Shown here piece by piece: positions 35,458 to 45,286 of a DNA stretch of 64,000 nt. Both the position numbers and the translations under genes were made by a program. Within the stretch, counting starts at the first letter, position 1. The number at the start of each line of letters is the position of its first letter. The stretch covers positions 186,001-250,000 of the forward strand of contig NC_017167.1 of NCBI RefSeq assembly GCF_000219875.1, given 5' to 3'. The notes under the pieces are model-generated. The model was given only the letters and a program-made list of their open reading frames with translations. It searched no databases and was not told the DNA's origin. This DNA is from Alicyclobacillus acidocaldarius subsp. acidocaldarius Tc-4-1 (lineage in GTDB: Bacteria; Bacillota; Bacilli; Alicyclobacillales; Alicyclobacillaceae).

Positions 35458-35643
35458 ATGGCACGGCGGAGAAGCACCATGTCAGATGCGTTCAAGGTGG
35501 AACTGGCCAAGGAGCTCGGGTTCTACGACACGGTCCAGCGCGAAGGCTGGGGCGGGATCAAGGCGCGCGACGCCGGGAACATGGTGAAACGCGCCATCGA
35601 GATCGCAGAGCAAGCGTTGGCTGAGAAGTCCGGGCAGAGGTGA
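35458..35643 (+). CDS. sspF: Small acid-soluble spore protein SspF
   Basis: The 61 residues are close to Bacillus SspF over their whole length ([38 protein letters not shown]). It is an alpha/beta-type SASP relative that binds DNA in the dormant forespore. A GGGAGGG site precedes the ATG, a SigG-type promoter lies upstream and a terminator follows: a one-gene unit. Confidence 0.95.
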   Translation: MARRRSTMSDAFKVELAKELGFYDTVQREGWGGIKARDAGNMVKRAIEIAEQALAEKSGQR

Positions 35644-35647
35644 CCGA

Positions 35648-35678
35648 GGGCGGCTGGGATCATCCCGGCCGCCCTTTG
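35648..35678 (+). terminator. Intrinsic terminator after sspF
   Basis: GGGCGGCTGGGA/TCCCGGCCGCCC stem with one mismatch, followed by TTTG. Confidence 0.8.
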
Positions 35679-35754
35679 TTGGCGTTCGCATGCTGGCCAC
35701 GCGTTTCGGGAAGAGTAACTGGATGATCTGACCAATCTCTGGGAGGGCGTGCGG

Positions 35755-36591
35755 TTGGGGCAGAAAGGACCTCTCGTCATCATCGGCGGCGCGGAGGACA
35801 AGGCGGGCGAGTGCCGCATTTTGCGCCGATTTCTCGATCTCGGCGGCGGAAAGCGTGCCCGGGTGCTCGTCATCACCGTGGCGACGAAAACCCCGGTCGA
35901 GGTGGGCGCGGAGTACGTGGACGTGTTTCACCGCCTCGGGGTGGACGACGTGCGTACATTCGACGTGTCCACCCGCGAGGCCGCGAACCGCGACAGCGCA
36001 GTCCAGATGATCGCGCAGGCGACGTGCATCTTCTTCACTGGGGGAGATCAGGAGCGCATCACGAAGCTCCTCGGCGGAACGAAGGTGGATTCGGCGCTGC
36101 ACGAGGCGCACCGCAACGGCGTCGTGCTCGGCGGGACGAGCGCGGGCGCCTCCATGATGTCGAGCACCATGATTGTCGAGGGCGAGGGAGAGACCAATCC
36201 CCGCCTCTCCATCGTGCGCATGGCGCCCGGCATGGAGTTTCTGGATGGCTGCGTGATTGACCAGCATTTCGCGCAACGAGGCCGGCTCGGAAGGCTGTTG
36301 TCTGCGGTCGCGCAGTATCCGCATCATCTGGGGCTTGGCATCGACGAAGACACGGCCGTCGTGGTGCACGACGGGCAGGTGCTCGAGGTCATCGGCCGCG
36401 GGGCGGTGAGTGTCGTAGATGCAGGAAGCGCCACCTATTCCAACCTCGACCGCATTCGCCGGGACGAATCGCTCGCGCTGTGCGACGTGAGACTGCACAC
36501 GCTGCCGGAGGGCTGCGGGTTTTTGCTCCACGAGCGCAGGCCCATTCCCGACTTTCCACACTGGCTTCGCCAGAAGGAGCTATCCTCATGA
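35755..36591 (+). CDS. cphB: Cyanophycinase (serine peptidase family S51)
   Basis: The 278 residues match CphB: an N-terminal LVIIGGAEDK strand-turn, FFTGGDQERI, the nucleophile Ser in LGGTSAGASMM and a DQHFAQRGRLGRL segment. It cleaves cyanophycin (multi-L-arginyl-poly-L-aspartate) to beta-Asp-Arg dipeptides. GGGAGGG is too near GTG 35749, so TTG 35755 is preferred. The stop overlaps cphA by four bases, so degrading and synthesising enzymes are co-expressed. Confidence 0.9.
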   Translation: MGQKGPLVIIGGAEDKAGECRILRRFLDLGGGKRARVLVITVATKTPVEVGAEYVDVFHRLGVDDVRTFDVSTREAANRDSAVQMIAQATCIFFTGGDQERITKLLGGTKVDSALHEAHRNGVVLGGTSAGASMMSSTMIVEGEGETNPRLSIVRMAPGMEFLDGCVIDQHFAQRGRLGRLLSAVAQYPHHLGLGIDEDTAVVVHDGQVLEVIGRGAVSVVDAGSATYSNLDRIRRDESLALCDVRLHTLPEGCGFLLHERRPIPDFPHWLRQKELSS

Positions 36592-39164
36592 ACATCGTAC
36601 GCATTCGCTTCATCGAGGGGCCCAACATCTTCACGTACCGCCCCATTCTCCTGGCCCGGTTGGACCTCGGGGCGTATACGGGCAAAGAGAGCATCGACAT
36701 CCCCGGATTCGGAGAGCGCCTCTTGCGCCATTTCCCTGGTCTGCGTCAACACCACTGCGCCAAGGGACGGCCGGGCGGCTTCATCGAGCGCCTGGAGGAC
36801 GGCACCTATTTCGGCCACATCTGCGAACACGTGGCCATCGAAATGGGCCATCTCGCCGGCATTCCGGCCAACTACGGCAAGACCGTGTACGCGGGGCGGC
36901 CGGGGCTGTACGACGTGGCCATCGAGTGCGCGTCCTACCCCGCGCAGCGGCGCGCACTCGAGGCCGCCCTCGACGTGGTGACCTCGCTCGCCGAAGGTCG
37001 CCACCCGGGCGATCTCGACGCCCTGATTCGGGAAATCGCGAGGCTGTACGAGGACGACCGCCTCGGCCCGAGCACGCAGGCCATCGTCGACGCGTGCCGG
37101 CGGCGCAACATCCCCGTCCGGCGCCTGCAGGCGAGTTTCCTCGAGCTCGGCTACGGCGTGCACCGGAAGCGAATCGAGGCCACGCTTACCGACCGGACGT
37201 CTTGCGTCGCCGCCGACATCGCGAGTGACAAGGCGTTGACCAAGCGTCTGCTCGACGAGGCCGGGCTCGCCGTGCCACCAGGCGGGGTGGCGGCGGACGA
37301 GGACGAGGCCGTTTTTCTCTGGCGCCACCTCGGCGGGCCCGCCGTTGCCAAGCCGCTCGACGCGCGCCAGGGCCAGGGCGTATCGCTGCGCCTCGAGTCC
37401 GAGGCGGAGGTGCGCGCTGCATTTCGCGAGGCCAGGCGGTACGCGCGGGAGGTCATTGTCGAAGCGTATGTGCCAGGCGAGAACGTGCGCGTGCTGGTGG
37501 TCGACGGCCGCGCAGTCGCCGCGTCCGTGCGCGAGCCCGCCTTCGTGGAGGGAGACGGCGTGCACACGGTCCGTGAGCTGGTCGATCTCGTCAACCGCGA
37601 TCCGCGCCGCGGCGAGGGCCACGAGAAGCCGCTGACGAAGATTGCTATTGACGAGATCGCGCGCCAGGTGCTTCTGCGCCAGGGCATGTCGCCAGAGTCC
37701 GTGCCGCAGGTCGGCGAGCGGGTGGCGCTGCGCGAGAGCGCCAACCTCTCGACGGGCGGCGAGGCGCGCGACGTGACGGACGTGTTGCACGCATCCTATT
37801 TGCGCATCGCCGAGCGGGCCGCCGAGGCCGTGGGCCTCGACGTTTGCGGCGTCGATCTCGTCGTCCCCTCGCTCACGGCTCCCGCGGACGCTGGGGGATG
37901 GGCGGTGATTGAGGTGAACGCCTGCCCGGGCATCCGCATGCACGAGCACCCGTCGATCGGATCGCCGCGCCGGGCTGCGGAAGCCATTGTGGAGTCCTTG
38001 TTTCCGGCCGGATCGGACGGCCGAATTCCCATCGTGTCCATCACAGGCACAAACGGCAAGACGACCACCGCGCGGCTCGTCGCGCACGGGTTCGCGCTCG
38101 CCGGCAAGACCGTGGGGCTCACGACAACCGGGGGCGTGTACATCGGGGGCGAGTGCGTGTTAAAGGGCGATACCACGGGGCCTATGAGTGCGCGGCTTGT
38201 GCTGTCGAATCCGCGCGTCGAAGTCGCCGTGCTCGAGACGGCGCGCGGCGGGATTGTGCGCGGCGGGCTCGCCTACGATGTCGCGGACGTCGGGGTCATC
38301 ACCAACCTGTCGCTCGATCACGTGGGCCAGGACGGGCTCGAGTCCATCGACGACATCGCCTTTGTCAAAGCGCTCGTCGGAGAGTGCGTCCGCGACGATG
38401 GCGCGGTGGTCCTGAACGCGGACGACCCGCGCGTGCTCGCCCTGGCGCCGCGCTTTCGCGCGCCGCTCGTGCTCGTGTCGCAGGTTCCGGAAAATCCGCA
38501 CGTCGCGCGGCACGTGCAGGCAGGCGGCATGGCGCTGGTCATCTCGGACGGCGTCCTCTACGAATGGCAGGACGGCGCCCAGCGGCCCATCCTCGCCGTC
38601 GAACAAATTCTCATCTGCCTGGGCGGCCTTGCGCGCTTTCACGTCGAAAACGCGGCGTTGGCGGCGGCCGCCATGCGCGCGGCGGGGCTACCCGCATCCA
38701 CCGTTGCCCAGGCGCTCGCGACGTTCTCGCCCGAGCAGAACGCCGGCAGGCTCGAGATGTACGTGCTCCCGAACGGGGCGCGCGTCGTGCTGGACTACGG
38801 CCATAACCCGGCCGGCTTCCGGGAGGTTGGGCGATGGCTTCAGGCGCTCGCCTGCAGGCGACGCGTCGGCGTGGTGGGCGTTCCGGGGGACCGGGCCAAT
38901 CACGTCGTGGAGGAGGCGGGGCGCGCGCTCGCACCGTGGTTCGACGAGGTCATCGTGAAGGAGGACGCTGATTTGCGCGGGCGGGAACCCGGCGAGATCG
39001 CGCGTCTCTTGTCTTCTTCTATCTTGCGGGCGTGTCCGGACAAAAAGGTGGCGGTGATCCTGGACGAGCGAGAGGCCACACGCATCGCCGCGCGGGGGGC
39101 TCGGGCCGGAGGACGTCGCCTGCGTGTTTTACGAGCGGCTCGCGCCGCTCAAGGAGGCGCTTGA
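36588..39164 (+). CDS. cphA: Cyanophycin synthetase, C-terminus frameshifted
   Basis: From ATG 36588 (AAGGAG upstream) the 858 residues show the N-terminal CphA domain, an ATP-grasp domain (about 205-470) and a Mur-ligase-like domain with P-loop SITGTNGKTTT near residue 487. It polymerises Asp and Arg into cyanophycin, a nitrogen store. A six-G run at 39094-39099 shifts the frame. With one base fewer or more, the sequence continues LGPEDVACVFYERLAPLKEA to TGA 39232-39234, which looks native, giving about 881 residues. The annotated last ~20 residues are therefore doubtful. Confidence 0.9.
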   Translation: MNIVRIRFIEGPNIFTYRPILLARLDLGAYTGKESIDIPGFGERLLRHFPGLRQHHCAKGRPGGFIERLEDGTYFGHICEHVAIEMGHLAGIPANYGKTVYAGRPGLYDVAIECASYPAQRRALEAALDVVTSLAEGRHPGDLDALIREIARLYEDDRLGPSTQAIVDACRRRNIPVRRLQASFLELGYGVHRKRIEATLTDRTSCVAADIASDKALTKRLLDEAGLAVPPGGVAADEDEAVFLWRHLGGPAVAKPLDARQGQGVSLRLESEAEVRAAFREARRYAREVIVEAYVPGENVRVLVVDGRAVAASVREPAFVEGDGVHTVRELVDLVNRDPRRGEGHEKPLTKIAIDEIARQVLLRQGMSPESVPQVGERVALRESANLSTGGEARDVTDVLHASYLRIAERAAEAVGLDVCGVDLVVPSLTAPADAGGWAVIEVNACPGIRMHEHPSIGSPRRAAEAIVESLFPAGSDGRIPIVSITGTNGKTTTARLVAHGFALAGKTVGLTTTGGVYIGGECVLKGDTTGPMSARLVLSNPRVEVAVLETARGGIVRGGLAYDVADVGVITNLSLDHVGQDGLESIDDIAFVKALVGECVRDDGAVVLNADDPRVLALAPRFRAPLVLVSQVPENPHVARHVQAGGMALVISDGVLYEWQDGAQRPILAVEQILICLGGLARFHVENAALAAAAMRAAGLPASTVAQALATFSPEQNAGRLEMYVLPNGARVVLDYGHNPAGFREVGRWLQALACRRRVGVVGVPGDRANHVVEEAGRALAPWFDEVIVKEDADLRGREPGEIARLLSSSILRACPDKKVAVILDEREATRIAARGARAGGRRLRVLRAARAAQGGA

Positions 39165-39289
39165 GGAGCTCGGCGCGCGGCCGTGGCACAAGGTTGTGGC
39201 GGAGGGCGCGGGCGAGCGGCTCGTCATGCTGTGATTCTTGACATTGTCTTGCCGCCTCGGCATGCTAATCCTAGTCGAGGTGGGGCGCT

Positions 39290-40168
39290 TTGTTGTTGCA
39301 ACGCGCGTACGCGAAGATCAACCTGACCCTGGATGTCCTTGGGCGCCGCGACGACGGCTATCACGAGGTCGACATGGTCATGCAGACGGTGGACCTGTCG
39401 GATGTCGTCTGGCTTGAGGCTCGAGCCGACGGCGACATCACCATGGAGAGCACATCGTCCTCGGTGCCTATGGACGAGCGGAACCTGTGCGTGCAGGCAG
39501 CGCGGGCATTCAAGCGCCGCACGGGCTTTCCGGGCGGCGTGCACATTCAGCTCGAAAAACACATTCCTGTCGCCGCGGGGCTCGCCGGCGGGTCGAGCGA
39601 CGCCGCGGCTGTTTTGCGCGGGCTGAATCAGTTATCAGGCGCGGGGCTCACCCTGGACGAACTCGCGGACATCGGCGCGGAAGTGGGATCCGACGTCCCC
39701 TACTGCGTCTATGGCGGGCTCGCCATCGCGCGCGGGCGGGGCGAACGCGTGACGCGCTATCCGCACGTCCCGGCCATGTATGCGGTGCTGTTGCACCCGC
39801 GCCTCTTCGTCTCAACTGCGGACGTCTACCGCGGCCTTGAGCCTTCCGATTTCACCTCCTCCCCGCGCAGCGAGGAGATGGTGCGCTGCCTCGCGGAAGG
39901 GGACCACGAGCGGGTGGTTGCGCTCGTCCACAACGCCCTGGAGCGCGTCACCCTGAGCCTTTATCCGGAGCTACGGGCGCTCAAGGAGCGGGTGACCTCC
40001 ATCGCGCAGCGGCCTGTGCACATGTCAGGGTCGGGGCCCACGATGTTCATGCTGACCCCCGTGCATACGCACGCGCAGCGGCTGTACAACGCGCTCCGCG
40101 GCATCATGAAAGACGTGTACGTGTGCCGGTTTGTGGGCGGCTACGCCCAAGCACACGCGCGCAGCTGA
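39290..40168 (+). CDS. ispE: 4-(cytidine 5'-diphospho)-2-C-methyl-D-erythritol kinase
   Basis: The 292 residues are a GHMP kinase: AYAKINLTLDVLGRRDDGYH at the start, ATP motif PVAAGLAGGSSDAAAV and C-terminal PVHMSGSGPTMF. It phosphorylates CDP-methylerythritol in the MEP isoprenoid pathway. TTG 39290 or 39293 follows GAGGTGGGG. The position before purR and ridA is as in Bacillus. Confidence 0.94.
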   Translation: MLLQRAYAKINLTLDVLGRRDDGYHEVDMVMQTVDLSDVVWLEARADGDITMESTSSSVPMDERNLCVQAARAFKRRTGFPGGVHIQLEKHIPVAAGLAGGSSDAAAVLRGLNQLSGAGLTLDELADIGAEVGSDVPYCVYGGLAIARGRGERVTRYPHVPAMYAVLLHPRLFVSTADVYRGLEPSDFTSSPRSEEMVRCLAEGDHERVVALVHNALERVTLSLYPELRALKERVTSIAQRPVHMSGSGPTMFMLTPVHTHAQRLYNALRGIMKDVYVCRFVGGYAQAHARS

Positions 40169-40179
40169 GGAGGCGGGCC

Positions 40180-41008
40180 ATGCAGCGGCATGAACGGCTC
40201 ATCCGGCTGACCCGCCGGCTCGTCGAGCGCCCCCATGGCGCCCATCGGCATCTCGGCGCTGGCCGAGGCGTGGGGCGTGGCCAAGTCCACGCTGAGCGAG
40301 GACGTGCAGCTCGTCCGCGAAGTGCTCGCCGATGACGGCGCCGGCCGGGTGGAGACGCTCGTCGGGGCCCAAGGCGGCGTGCGCTTTGTGCCCCAGGTGG
40401 ATCGGGAGCGCGCCGAAGCCTTTCTGTGGGATGTCGCGCGCCGGCTCGCCTCGCCGGATCGCGTCATCGCCGGCGAGTTCTTGTACGCGTCGGATGTGTT
40501 GGGCGATCCGGACGTGATCGACACGGCGGGCGCCATGGTGGCGAGCCGATTCGCCCACGCGGGCGTCGAGGTGGTGGTGACCGTCGAGACGAAGGGCATC
40601 CCGCTCGCCGCGAGCGCCGCGAGGTACTTGCACGCGTCGCTCGCCATCGTCCGGCGCGAGCAGCGCGTGACGGAGGGCGCCTCGCTCACGACGCACTATG
40701 TGTCCGGTTCGGCGAAGCGCATTCAGACCATGTCCTTGAGCACCCGGCTGGTCCCGCGGGGTGCGCGGGCGCTCATTGTGGACGACTTCATGCGCGCGGG
40801 CGCCACGGCCCGGGCGGTGGCCGAGCTCATCGGCGAGTTTGGCGGTGAGGTCTGCGGCACGGCGGTCTTTATGGCCACGTCGCAGCCCGCGCAGAAGATG
40901 GTCGCGGATTACGTGGCGCTCATCGAGGTAGGCCCTGTGCGCGAGAGCGGTTTTGAGGTTCGCCCCAATCTCGGCGCGCTGGCTTGGCGCGCTACCCATG
41001 TCGATTGA
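40180..41008 (+). CDS. purR: Purine operon repressor PurR, with frameshift in the N-terminal helix-turn-helix
   Basis: The phosphoribosyltransferase-like effector domain is complete, with the PRPP loop LIVDDFMRAGATARA. The N-terminal winged helix starts at ATG 40180 behind GGAGG (MQRHERLIRLTRRLVERP), then a C5 run at 40230-40234 shifts the frame, and APIGISALAEAWGVAKSTLS continues it. With four C the protein would be 275 residues, like Bacillus PurR. A start at ATG 40235 would lose half the DNA-binding domain. PurR represses purine synthesis genes and is relieved by PRPP. Confidence 0.85.
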
Positions 41009-41021
41009 GGAGGTCTTGTCC

Positions 41022-41399
41022 ATGCAGATCATTCACACGGATCAGGCGCCGAAGGCCATCGGCCCGTATTCTCAAGCGGTCCAGGTGGACCGATTCGTCT
41101 ACACCTCCGGCCAAATTCCGCTCACGCCTGACGGCGAGATGGTTCAGGGCGGCGTGAAGGAGCAGGTGGAGCAGGTGTTCCGCAACCTCGACGCGGTGCT
41201 CACGGCGGCGGGCGCGCGGCGCGATCAGGTCGTAAAGGCCACCATCTTCATGACGGATCTCGCCGAATTCCAGGTGGTCAACGAGGCGTGCGAGGCGTTT
41301 TTCGGCAGCCATAAACCCGCTCGCTCGACGGTGCAGGTGGCGGCGCTTCCGCGCGGCGCAAAGGTCGAGATCGAGCTCGTCGCCTATCTGGGTAAATGA
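41022..41399 (+). CDS. ridA: RidA family reactive-imine deaminase (YabJ)
   Basis: The 125 residues include PKAIGPYSQAVQVD, the TSGQIPLTPDGEMV stretch and the signature KPARSTVQVAALPRGAKVEIE with the key Arg. It hydrolyses reactive enamines/imines from PLP enzymes. GAGGAGG precedes ATG 41022; it is co-transcribed with purR, as in Bacillus. Confidence 0.94.
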   Translation: MQIIHTDQAPKAIGPYSQAVQVDRFVYTSGQIPLTPDGEMVQGGVKEQVEQVFRNLDAVLTAAGARRDQVVKATIFMTDLAEFQVVNEACEAFFGSHKPARSTVQVAALPRGAKVEIELVAYLGK

Positions 41400-41456
41400 G
41401 CACCAAGCGGAAAACAGAGAACGAGGTCGAATTTTTGAAAAATGATGACGATCTGT

Positions 41457-41486
41457 GCAGGAGTTTGCCGCCCGGATGTTGAATTG
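41457..41486 (+). promoter_or_regulatory. SigH promoter of spoVG
   Basis: GCAGGAGTT, 12 bases, GTTGAATTG, fitting the SigH consensus RNAGGAWWW-N12-RNNGAATWW in all but two weak positions. The Bacillus spoVG promoter has the same elements. An AT-rich stretch (41425-41450) upstream may serve as an UP element or AbrB site. Confidence 0.8.
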
Positions 41487-41524
41487 GTCGTGCAAGACAG
41501 ATGTGACCAATTCGCGACATCAGG

Positions 41525-41836
41525 GTGGTGAAGAGGGTGCAGATCACCGATGTAAGGCTTCGCCGAGTGGCGAGTGAAGGCCGCATGAAGGCGATCGCGT
41601 CCATTACCATCGACAGCGAGTTCGTCGTCCACGACATCCGCGTGATCGATGGCAACAACGGCATGTTTGTCGCGATGCCGAGCAAGAAGACGCCGGACGG
41701 CGAGTTTCGGGACATCGCGCATCCCATTTCGTCGTCCACGCGCCAGAAGATCCAGGAGGCCGTCCTCGCCGCGTACTACCGCGCGCAGGAGGCGGACGCC
41801 GAGAACTCGCAGCCGCTTCGTGACTCGGCCATGTGA
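41525..41836 (+). CDS. spoVG: SpoVG regulatory protein
   Basis: The 103 residues share with Bacillus SpoVG the blocks [40 protein letters not shown] and [18 protein letters not shown]. SpoVG is a small RNA/DNA-binding regulator affecting septation in sporulation. The start is uncertain between GTG 41525, 41528 and 41537; the last matches the Bacillus start best. Confidence 0.93.
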   Translation: MVKRVQITDVRLRRVASEGRMKAIASITIDSEFVVHDIRVIDGNNGMFVAMPSKKTPDGEFRDIAHPISSSTRQKIQEAVLAAYYRAQEADAENSQPLRDSAM

Positions 41837-41849
41837 AGCTTGTGTGAAA

Positions 41850-41878
41850 AGTCCCTGGCGAAAGTCAGGGCTTTTTTG
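41850..41878 (+). terminator. Intrinsic terminator after spoVG
   Basis: TCCCTG/CAGGG stem with a GCGAAAGT loop and a six-T tract. Confidence 0.75.
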
Positions 41879-41897
41879 TGATCGCGGGCCTGCCAAA

Positions 41898-41926
41898 TTG
41901 AAATGCACCCCCCCATCGGGTACACT
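41898..41926 (+). promoter_or_regulatory. SigA promoter for glmU-prs
   Basis: TTGAAA, 17 bases, TACACT; the transcript would start about 50 bases before glmU. Confidence 0.75.
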
Positions 41927-41982
41927 TTGTGGCGACAAGATTTGTGGGAGCGCACACATGGCGCGCTCGGAGGAGATATTGC

Positions 41983-43384
41983 ATGGCGCAAACCGCTGTC
42001 GTGCTGGCCGCGGGGCACGGCACACGCATGAAGTCACAGACACACAAGGTGTTGCACCCGGTATGCGGGAAGCCGATGATTCACCACCTTTTGGACAGCC
42101 TTCGTGAGGCGCGGATGGACCAGGTCGTGGTGGTGGTGGGACAGCATCGGGAACAGGTGGAGGCGGCCATTCGCGGCCGCGCCGAAATCGCGGTCCAGGA
42201 GAAGCAGCTCGGTACCGCAGACGCCGTGCGAGCGGCGCTGCCGCTCGTGCCTTCCGATACAGAGACGGTCGTTGTGCTCTACGGCGACGCACCGCTCATT
42301 CGGCCGGAGACCATCTTGCACTTGATGCGGCTGCGCGAGGAGACCCGCGCAGCCTGCGTCGTGCTTGCGGCGGAAGTGACGAATCCGAAGGGGCTGGGCC
42401 GCGTCTTTTTGAATGATCGCGGCGAAGTGGAGCGCATCGTCGAGGAGAAAGACGCGACGCCGGAAGAGCGCGCGCACCGGCTCATTAACACGGGCATCTA
42501 CGCGTTTCGCCGGGATGCCCTGGAAGAGGCCCTTCGCGAGGTCAAGAATGACAACGCGCAGGGGGAATATTACCTGACGGACACGGCGCTCATCCTGTCC
42601 CGCCGCGGCGAGCGCGTCATCGCGCACATCGCGGAGGACGAGGACGAAATTGCGAGCGTGAACAACCGCGCCGAGCTGGCGCGCGTGGAGGCCATCTGCA
42701 GGCAGCGCATTCTCGCGCGCTGGATGATGGAGGGGGTCACGGTGGTGGACCCCAACGCGACGTACATCGAGGCGGATGTGGAGCTCGCGCCGGACGTGAC
42801 TCTGCTCCCCGGCACCATGCTCGCAGGCCGCACGCGGATATCGACGGGGGCGGTCATCGGGCCGCACACGCGGCTGGTGAACACGGTCGTGCGGGAAGGC
42901 GCGCGCGTGCAGTTTACGGTGGCGGTCGAGGCCGTCATCGGCGAAGAGGCCGAGGTGGGGCCGTTCGCCTACCTGCGGCCGGGGGCGGAGATTGGGCGGC
43001 GCGTGAAGATTGGCGATTTCGTCGAGGTGAAAAACAGCCGCATCGGCGATGACACCAAGGTGAGTCACCTGGCGTACGTGGGAGACGCGGAGATTGGCCG
43101 CAACGTCAACATCGGGTGCGGGGCCATCACGGTGAACTACGATGGCGAGCGGAAACATCGAACGGTCATCGGCGACGACAGCTTCGTTGGTTCAAATGTG
43201 AACCTCATCGCGCCCGTGACCATCGGCAAGGGCGCGTACGTCGTCGCGGGCACGACGGTGACGGACGACGTCGGCGACGACGGCTTCGCCATTGGCCGTG
43301 TGCCCCAGACCACCAAGCCGAACTACGTCCGGGCGTGGAAGGCGCGCAGGCAGAATCGGAATCCGGAGAAGGGCGGGAACCATT

Positions 43385-43395
<11 letters not shown>
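41983..43395 (+). CDS. glmU: Bifunctional UDP-GlcNAc pyrophosphorylase/GlcN-1-P acetyltransferase
   Basis: The 470 residues have an N-terminal nucleotidyltransferase domain ([20 protein letters not shown]) and a C-terminal left-handed beta-helix of hexapeptide repeats ([32 protein letters not shown]). It makes UDP-GlcNAc for peptidoglycan and teichoic acids. CGGAGGAG precedes ATG 41983. The end overlaps prs by 11 bases. Confidence 0.95.
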
Positions 43396-44329
<934 letters not shown>

Positions 44330-44342
44330 GGAGAGACGGACC

Positions 44343-44918
44343 TTGAAAGTCATCGTGGGACTCGGAAATCCGGGGCGCGAGTATGAGCGCACCCGGCACA
44401 ACGCCGGGTTCATGGCCATCGACACCTTGGCGGAGAAACTCGCGGCGCGCGTGGACCAGGCCGACTTCCACGCGCTCGTCGGCGACGCGCGCTACGCGGG
44501 CGAAAAGGTTCTGTTGGTGAAGCCGCACACGTATATGAACGTAAGCGGCCTTTGCGTAGGCGAGATTGTCCGCTACTATCGGATCGATCCGGCCGAAGAC
44601 CTGATGGTCCTCTACGACGACATGGACTTTCCCCCGGGCGTCGTTCGGCTGAAGGCGCAGGGGTCCGCAGGAGGCCACAACGGGATCAAGTCCATCATCG
44701 ATTGGCTTGGCACGGAGAAGTTCGGGCGCGTCCGCATCGGCATCGGCCGGCCGCCGAAAGGAGCGCCGATTGTGCCGTACGTCCTGGGAGCGTTTTCGCG
44801 AGAGGAAGAGCCGCACATCCGCAGGGCGCTGGAAACGGCCGCAGAAGCGGCGCTGTACGCCGTCGAGCGCGGATTCGCCAACGCCATGACCCTCTACAAC
44901 GCGGCGGCCAAGGCTTGA
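44343..44918 (+). CDS. pth: Peptidyl-tRNA hydrolase
   Basis: The 191 residues have the Pth motifs VGLGNPGREYERTRHNAGF (catalytic His in RHN), KPHTYMNVSG and SAGGHNGIKSI. It recycles peptidyl-tRNA from stalled or dropped-off ribosomes. TTG 44343 follows GAGGAGAG. Known as spoVC in Bacillus, it lies in the same position between prs and fin. Confidence 0.95.
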   Translation: MKVIVGLGNPGREYERTRHNAGFMAIDTLAEKLAARVDQADFHALVGDARYAGEKVLLVKPHTYMNVSGLCVGEIVRYYRIDPAEDLMVLYDDMDFPPGVVRLKAQGSAGGHNGIKSIIDWLGTEKFGRVRIGIGRPPKGAPIVPYVLGAFSREEEPHIRRALETAAEAALYAVERGFANAMTLYNAAAKA

Positions 44919-44937
44919 GCCGCCGCGAGCGGCGGAG

Positions 44938-44967
44938 GTATGGGAAGCGCATCGCGTCTCCATACTA
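44938..44967 (+). promoter_or_regulatory. SigG/SigF-type promoter of fin
   Basis: GTATG, exactly 18 bases, CATACTA, a full match to GHATR-N18-CATAMTA. Fin is forespore-expressed in Bacillus, which fits. Confidence 0.75.
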
Positions 44968-45011
44968 AGGGGAGACCTGTCTGACAAACGTCTGACAAAG
45001 GGGCGATCCCG

Positions 45012-45251
45012 ATGCGCTTCGAATACGTCTGCCGCTATTGCAGACAGAAAATTGGGGCGGTGGACGCGTCGCACTGGTCGCTGAGCGACGCGATGGAGCG
45101 GCTCGGCCTCCACCATCTCGAACCGGATCACCAGTGGGACGTCATCCGCCCTCGCGACAACCAGTTTGAGATTCAAACCGTCTGCGACGCCTGCGAGCAG
45201 GCCGTCGCGATGCATCCCGAACTGCTCTTGGAAGGAAGTATCATACAATAA
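45012..45251 (+). CDS. fin: Anti-sigma-F factor Fin (YabK)
   Basis: The 79 residues have two CxxC pairs (YVCRYCRQK and TVCDACEQA) for a zinc site, as in YabK/Fin. In Bacillus it inhibits SigF in the forespore and helps the switch to SigG. The gene has its own forespore-type promoter and sits between pth and mfd, as in Bacillus. Confidence 0.9.
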   Translation: MRFEYVCRYCRQKIGAVDASHWSLSDAMERLGLHHLEPDHQWDVIRPRDNQFEIQTVCDACEQAVAMHPELLLEGSIIQ

Positions 45252-45286
45252 ATCCAGGTACATGCGTGTGCTGGGAGGGGGAAAAG

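Noticed and set aside
33020-35464. Minus-strand frame of 814 codons running from veg through yabG into the glycosyltransferase
   Set aside because: Only the last 269 codons look like a protein and have a ribosome binding site; the rest is antisense to veg and yabG.
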